A stretch of 64,000 nt of DNA from Bradyrhizobium sp. 170 (GTDB lineage Bacteria > Pseudomonadota > Alphaproteobacteria > Rhizobiales > Xanthobacteraceae): positions 8,184,001 to 8,248,000 of the forward strand of contig NZ_CP064703.1 in NCBI RefSeq assembly GCF_023101085.1, written 5' to 3'. Numbering within the stretch: the stretch's first letter is position 1; each line of letters opens with the position of its first letter. Of the stretch, positions 60,876-64,000 are shown one piece after another. The notes under the pieces are model-generated. The model saw only the letters and a program-made list of their open reading frames with translations, did no database searches and had not been told where the DNA came from. A program made the translations under genes and the position numbers.

Positions 60876-61667
60876 TCAATCGATGATGTGATATCCACCG
60901 TCGATATACATGACGCCGCCCGTGATCAGCTTCGCGCCATCGAGTGCCAGGAACGCCGTCGCCGCGCCGACATCGTCGATGCTGACGAGACTCCGCGTCG
61001 GTGCGGTGGTTTGTGCCTTATCCATCAGCTCGTCGAATTCGGGAATTCCCGAAGCTGCGCGCGTCGCCAGCGGCCCCGGCGAAATCGCGTGCACCCGGAT
61101 CCCCTTGGGACCGAGCTCGGCTGCGATATAGCGGACGGCGGCCTCCAGGCCCGCCTTCGCAACGCCCATGATGTTGTAGTTTTTGACGACCATCTGGCTG
61201 CCGTAATAGGTCATGGTGAACAGCGTGCCGCCGTTCTTCATCAGCGGCTCCGCCAGATGCGCCATCCGCATGAACGACCAGCAGGAAACGTCCATCGTCT
61301 TGAGAAAACCGTCGCGCTCGACATCGACGACGCGCCCATGCAGGGCTTCCTTCGGAGAGAAGGCAATCGAGTGCAGCATAAAATCGAGCTGTCCCCACTC
61401 TTTCTCAATCCGTTCGAACACCTGCTCGGTCTGTCCTTCGGTATTCACATCGAGCGGCATGAAGATCGAAGCCTCAAGCGCCTTTGCCAGCGGCTCGACG
61501 TGCTTCTTTGCCCGCTCGTTCAGATAGGTGACAGCGAGTTCCGCGCCCAGGGCCCGAAACGCCTTGGCGCATCCCCATGCGATCGACTGATCGTTGGCGA
61601 TACCGACGACCAGCCCCTTCCGGCCCTTCAGCGCAATCTTGGTTTCTGGAAATACGGGAATTGTCAT
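60876..61667 (-). CDS. fabI: Enoyl-[acyl-carrier-protein] reductase (NADH)
   Basis: 263 residues from ATG 61667, inside the ATGA overlap with the acetate kinase stop; GGGAGAG lies ahead. The FabI pattern is clear: [20 protein letters not shown] (NADH site), [12 protein letters not shown], and the catalytic Tyr-x6-Lys in [20 protein letters not shown]. It reduces enoyl-ACP with NADH in fatty-acid synthesis. As the last gene of a phosphotransacetylase-acetate kinase operon, it is likely a second FabI copy, maybe linking NADH disposal to acyl chain synthesis (inference). Confidence 0.92.
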   Translation of the reverse strand: MTIPVFPETKIALKGRKGLVVGIANDQSIAWGCAKAFRALGAELAVTYLNERAKKHVEPLAKALEASIFMPLDVNTEGQTEQVFERIEKEWGQLDFMLHSIAFSPKEALHGRVVDVERDGFLKTMDVSCWSFMRMAHLAEPLMKNGGTLFTMTYYGSQMVVKNYNIMGVAKAGLEAAVRYIAAELGPKGIRVHAISPGPLATRAASGIPEFDELMDKAQTTAPTRSLVSIDDVGAATAFLALDGAKLITGGVMYIDGGYHIID

Positions 61668-62890
61668 GACGCTCTCTCCCGTTTCAGGCTGGAGGATGAA
61701 TGCCGATTCCACAGCAGCGACAAGGTGTGCTGTGCGATCATGAGCTCTTCATCGGTCGGCACGATATAGGCCGGAATTTGACTGCCTCCGCGCGATATCC
61801 GAAGGCTGTGGCGAGCATTCTCGACCGGGTCGAGAGATATCCCGAGCCATTCGAGCCGCTCCGCAATCCGTGCCCGAATGCCGACGGAATTTTCACCGAT
61901 CCCTGCGGTGAAAACGAAGCCATCGAGACCTTGCAGGGCAGCAGCCAGCATTCCGGCCTGCAGTGCAACCCTGTAGACGAAATAGTCGACGGCAAACGCC
62001 GCGTGGGGATCGCTGCTGTTCTGGAGCTCCCGCATGTCGTTGCTGACGCCGGAAAGCCCTTTCAGCCCGCAATCGCGGTAGAGAAAGTCCTGCACCTCGG
62101 CGGGCGACATGCCCTTTACCGTCATCAGATACAGTATGACGCCGGGATCGATCTGGCCGGTGCGCGTTCCCATCGGAAGCCCATCGAGCGCGGTGAACCC
62201 CATGGTGCTCTCCACGCTGCGTCCGCCGTGTATGGCGCACATGGATGCGCCGCTTCCGAGATGCGCCACGATCACCCGGCCTCTGGCGATTTCGGGTGCA
62301 ACGTTCGGCAGGGTCTTTGCGATGTATTCATAGGAAAGACCATGAAATCCGTAACGGCGGACTCCCTCCTCGTGCAGCCGGCGGGGTATGGCGTAATGGT
62401 CGGCGACCTCGTCGTGGTCGCGGTGAAAGGCCGTGTCGAAGCAGGCGACCTGGGGCAGAGCTGGAAATTTGGCAAGCAGGATTCGGATCGGCGCCAGATT
62501 GTGGGGCTGATGCAACGGCGCAAGTGTCGTGAGGCGCTCCAAACGCGCGACTACTCCATGGTCGATCAGCACAGGGCGATCGTAGTCGGGACCGCCATGG
62601 ACGACCCGATGGCCCACCGCGAGCGGGTTCAATTGATGTTCGTCGCGCAGCCAGGCGCTGGCGAGCATCAAGGCTGTCGGAACATCTGGTACAGCCTCGA
62701 TCGGATAGCATCGATCCGCCAATGCTTCGCCTGCCGCGCCGGTTGCGCGCAGCCGGGGACGGCTGCCGATCCCGTCCATCTGCCCCTTGATCAGCCGGCG
62801 CAGCCCGCCGTTGCCATCCACGGCAAACACCTGGAACTTGACGCTTGAGGAGCCTCCATTGACGACGAGCATGGTATCCATGGCCGTCAC
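61664..62890 (-). CDS. ackA: Acetate kinase
   Basis: About 408 residues from GTG 62890, overlapping the preceding stop; ATG 62881 is an alternative. [15 protein letters not shown] is the N-terminal ASKHA phosphate-1 motif, GHRVVHGG and CFDTAFHRD follow (catalytic Arg/Asp region), [12 protein letters not shown] is the second phosphate loop and [13 protein letters not shown] the adenosine region. The enzyme interconverts acetyl-phosphate + ADP and acetate + ATP. Overlaps of four bases on both sides show tight coupling with the phosphotransacetylase and FabI genes. Confidence 0.94.
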   Translation of the reverse strand: MTAMDTMLVVNGGSSSVKFQVFAVDGNGGLRRLIKGQMDGIGSRPRLRATGAAGEALADRCYPIEAVPDVPTALMLASAWLRDEHQLNPLAVGHRVVHGGPDYDRPVLIDHGVVARLERLTTLAPLHQPHNLAPIRILLAKFPALPQVACFDTAFHRDHDEVADHYAIPRRLHEEGVRRYGFHGLSYEYIAKTLPNVAPEIARGRVIVAHLGSGASMCAIHGGRSVESTMGFTALDGLPMGTRTGQIDPGVILYLMTVKGMSPAEVQDFLYRDCGLKGLSGVSNDMRELQNSSDPHAAFAVDYFVYRVALQAGMLAAALQGLDGFVFTAGIGENSVGIRARIAERLEWLGISLDPVENARHSLRISRGGSQIPAYIVPTDEELMIAQHTLSLLWNRHSSSSLKRERAS

Positions 62891-63858
62891 GCTGCGGCTG
62901 TCTGGGCGCGGCGTCGCCGCCCGTCGGCATAGAGCGTCGCAACGGCGCAGGATGCCATTCGGGATCGCGGGGAGTCCGCCCGCGACGTCAGCACAATGGG
63001 AACACGGGCGCCGAGCACAATGCCGGCGCCGTCCGCCTTGGCGAAGTACGCCAGGTTCTTGGCCAGCATGTTGCCTGCCTCAAGGTCCGGCACCACAAGG
63101 ATCTGGGCGCGTCCCGCGACTTCCGACTTGATGCCCTTGATTCGCGCCGCCTCCCGGTCGATCGCATTGTCGAAGGCAAGCGGCCCATCGAGCAGCCCGC
63201 CCGTGATCTGCCCGCGGTCCGCCATCTTGCAAAGCGCAGCGGCCTCGATGGTGGACGGAATCTTCGACGTGACGGTTTCGACCGCCGAGAGGATGGCGAC
63301 CCGGGGAGATGTGCCAAGTCCCATCTGCGTATAGAGATCGATCGCATTCTGCACGATGTCGCGCTTGCCATCGAGATCCGGGAAGATGTTGATCGCAGCA
63401 TCGGTGACGAAGATGGTTTCGCTATAGGCCGGAACATCCATCACGAAGACGTGGCTGATCCGCCGTTCCGTACGCAATCCGCCTGCCTTTGCGGTCACGC
63501 TTCGCATCAGTTCGTCGGTGTGCAGGCTGCCTTTCATCAGCATCTCGCCCTTGGCCGCATGGACCAACTCGACGGCCTTTGTTGCTGCAGCCTCGCTGTG
63601 AGGCGCATCGACCAGTTCAAATGCGCTGATGTCGATACCGTGCCTGGACGCGACCGCCTTGATCTTCGCCGACGGTCCGACAAGTACGGGCTTGATGATG
63701 CCCGCCTCGGCGGCATCGGCTGCGCCGCGCAGCGAACTTTCATCGCATGGATGCACGACGATGGTTGTCGCCGGCGGGATCGCTTTGGCTGCCGCAATGA
63801 GACGATCGTATTTCGCGCCGGCTCTCGCTTCGCCCGCCTCGATGGATGCAATGCCCAT
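62887..63858 (-). CDS. pta: Phosphate acetyl/butyryltransferase (Pta/Ptb family, short form)
   Basis: 323 residues from ATG 63858 (GGAGAG ahead; an earlier in-frame start lacks it). The PTA_PTB fold shows [49 protein letters not shown] and [14 protein letters not shown]. It has the length of the compact Ptb/MaoC-less form. It converts acyl-CoA to acyl-phosphate for the kinase encoded next. Whether acetyl or butyryl is preferred cannot be told; the neighbouring kinase reads as acetate kinase. The C-terminal 20 residues are Arg/Ala-rich. Confidence 0.9.
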   Translation of the reverse strand: MGIASIEAGEARAGAKYDRLIAAAKAIPPATTIVVHPCDESSLRGAADAAEAGIIKPVLVGPSAKIKAVASRHGIDISAFELVDAPHSEAAATKAVELVHAAKGEMLMKGSLHTDELMRSVTAKAGGLRTERRISHVFVMDVPAYSETIFVTDAAINIFPDLDGKRDIVQNAIDLYTQMGLGTSPRVAILSAVETVTSKIPSTIEAAALCKMADRGQITGGLLDGPLAFDNAIDREAARIKGIKSEVAGRAQILVVPDLEAGNMLAKNLAYFAKADGAGIVLGARVPIVLTSRADSPRSRMASCAVATLYADGRRRRAQTAAA

Positions 63859-63887
63859 ATCCAACTCTCCGATCAACCCACCAACGC

Positions 63888-64000
63888 CTATGACGCCTTC
63901 GCCCGCGATTTTCCGGCAAGACCGAACAATTCAGTCACGCGATCGAGCCGCTTGGCGGCTTCGCCGGATATTTCCGCACTCGCGGACAGCACGCCGCGGA
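63888..64000 (-). CDS. C-terminus of a gene continuing beyond the window
   Basis: A reverse-strand frame open to the window edge ends at TAG 63888-63890. The last residues read AEISGEAAKRLDRVTELFG and end in LAGKSRAKAS, a helical tail. It lies 29 bases ahead of the pta start and so may be the first visible gene of the pta-ackA-fabI operon. Too little is seen to name it. Confidence 0.45.
   Translation of the reverse strand, partial: RGVLSASAEISGEAAKRLDRVTELFGLAGKSRAKAS

Noticed and set aside
1..64000. CRISPR arrays, insertion sequences, tRNA-linked attachment sites, phage genes
   Set aside because: No transposase or integrase motifs, no short regularly spaced repeats and no tRNA-like cloverleaf were noticed; the only tandem repeat is the in-frame 285-bp one.

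Overview
This 64 kb window comes from a high-GC alphaproteobacterial chromosome. Gene content and protein style (ExoP/ExoF-type exopolysaccharide genes, FixK-type boxes, Omp31-like porin, IalB, DUF3300/DUF2950 pair, FCD-type GntR) point to the Bradyrhizobium/Rhodopseudomonas group. This assignment is inferred from family knowledge, not from a search. No rRNA, tRNA, insertion sequence, phage or CRISPR array was seen.

Region A (1-13.6 kb) is mixed metabolism. It holds the tail of a membrane-anchored ethylbenzene-dehydrogenase-type haem protein followed directly by a 2Fe-2S/FAD/NAD reductase, an MBL-fold hydrolase, and a class III adenylate cyclase that has lost a metal-binding Asp. Next comes a reverse-strand row of copper amine oxidase, DctP-type binding protein and cytoplasmic-type gamma-glutamyltransferase, with a divergent FeaR-like AraC activator. 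A DapA-family aldolase/dehydratase then lies divergent to a D-2-hydroxyacid-dehydrogenase-like flavoprotein and a GntR/FCD repressor, with a palindromic operator on top of a -35/-10 pair between them.

Region B (13.6-37.5 kb) is a Wzx/Wzy-type exopolysaccharide cluster. Precursor genes (UDP-glucuronate 4-epimerase, UDP-glucose dehydrogenase, GDP-mannose pyrophosphorylase), an FkbM methyltransferase and an ExoY-like initiating transferase run leftwards. Rightwards run a small membrane protein, a PPP-family phosphatase, the export protein, a beta-barrel, an ExoP-like co-polymerase/BY-kinase, the polymerase, three GT4 and one GT26 glycosyltransferases, two acyltransferases and the flippase. A Tat-exported GH10 hydrolase and a zinc-ribbon methyltransferase sit inside on the opposite strand. 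The gene set suggests a uronic-acid- and mannose-containing polymer. Just beyond it is a 1046-residue type-I-secreted-looking protein (GH113-like catalytic domain, calcium-binding repeats, exact 285-bp tandem repeats).

Region C (41.6-64 kb) looks like a low-oxygen/stress island. Six sites fit TTGAN-N4-ATCAA, the FNR/FixK box (five perfect, one with a single change). They lie in front of the DUF3300-DUF2950 genes, a small membrane protein-HlyD-TAXI row, two divergent hypothetical genes, a CoA-transferase-MaoC operon and two small-protein genes. In the middle is a FixL/FixJ/FixK-like module whose sensor kinase carries a periplasmic ABC-type ligand-binding domain instead of haem-PAS: kinase, LuxR-type regulator, stand-alone receiver, and a divergent FNR/FixK-type regulator without N-terminal Fe-S cysteines. 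Two copies of the palindrome ATTGTCC-N4-GGACAAT occur only in this module. The right end is a tightly coupled phosphotransacetylase-acetate kinase-FabI operon, consistent with fermentative acetyl-phosphate metabolism linked to NADH use.

Two genes appear broken by frameshifts: a small exported protein at about 47.5-47.9 kb and an alpha/beta hydrolase at about 53.7-54.6 kb.
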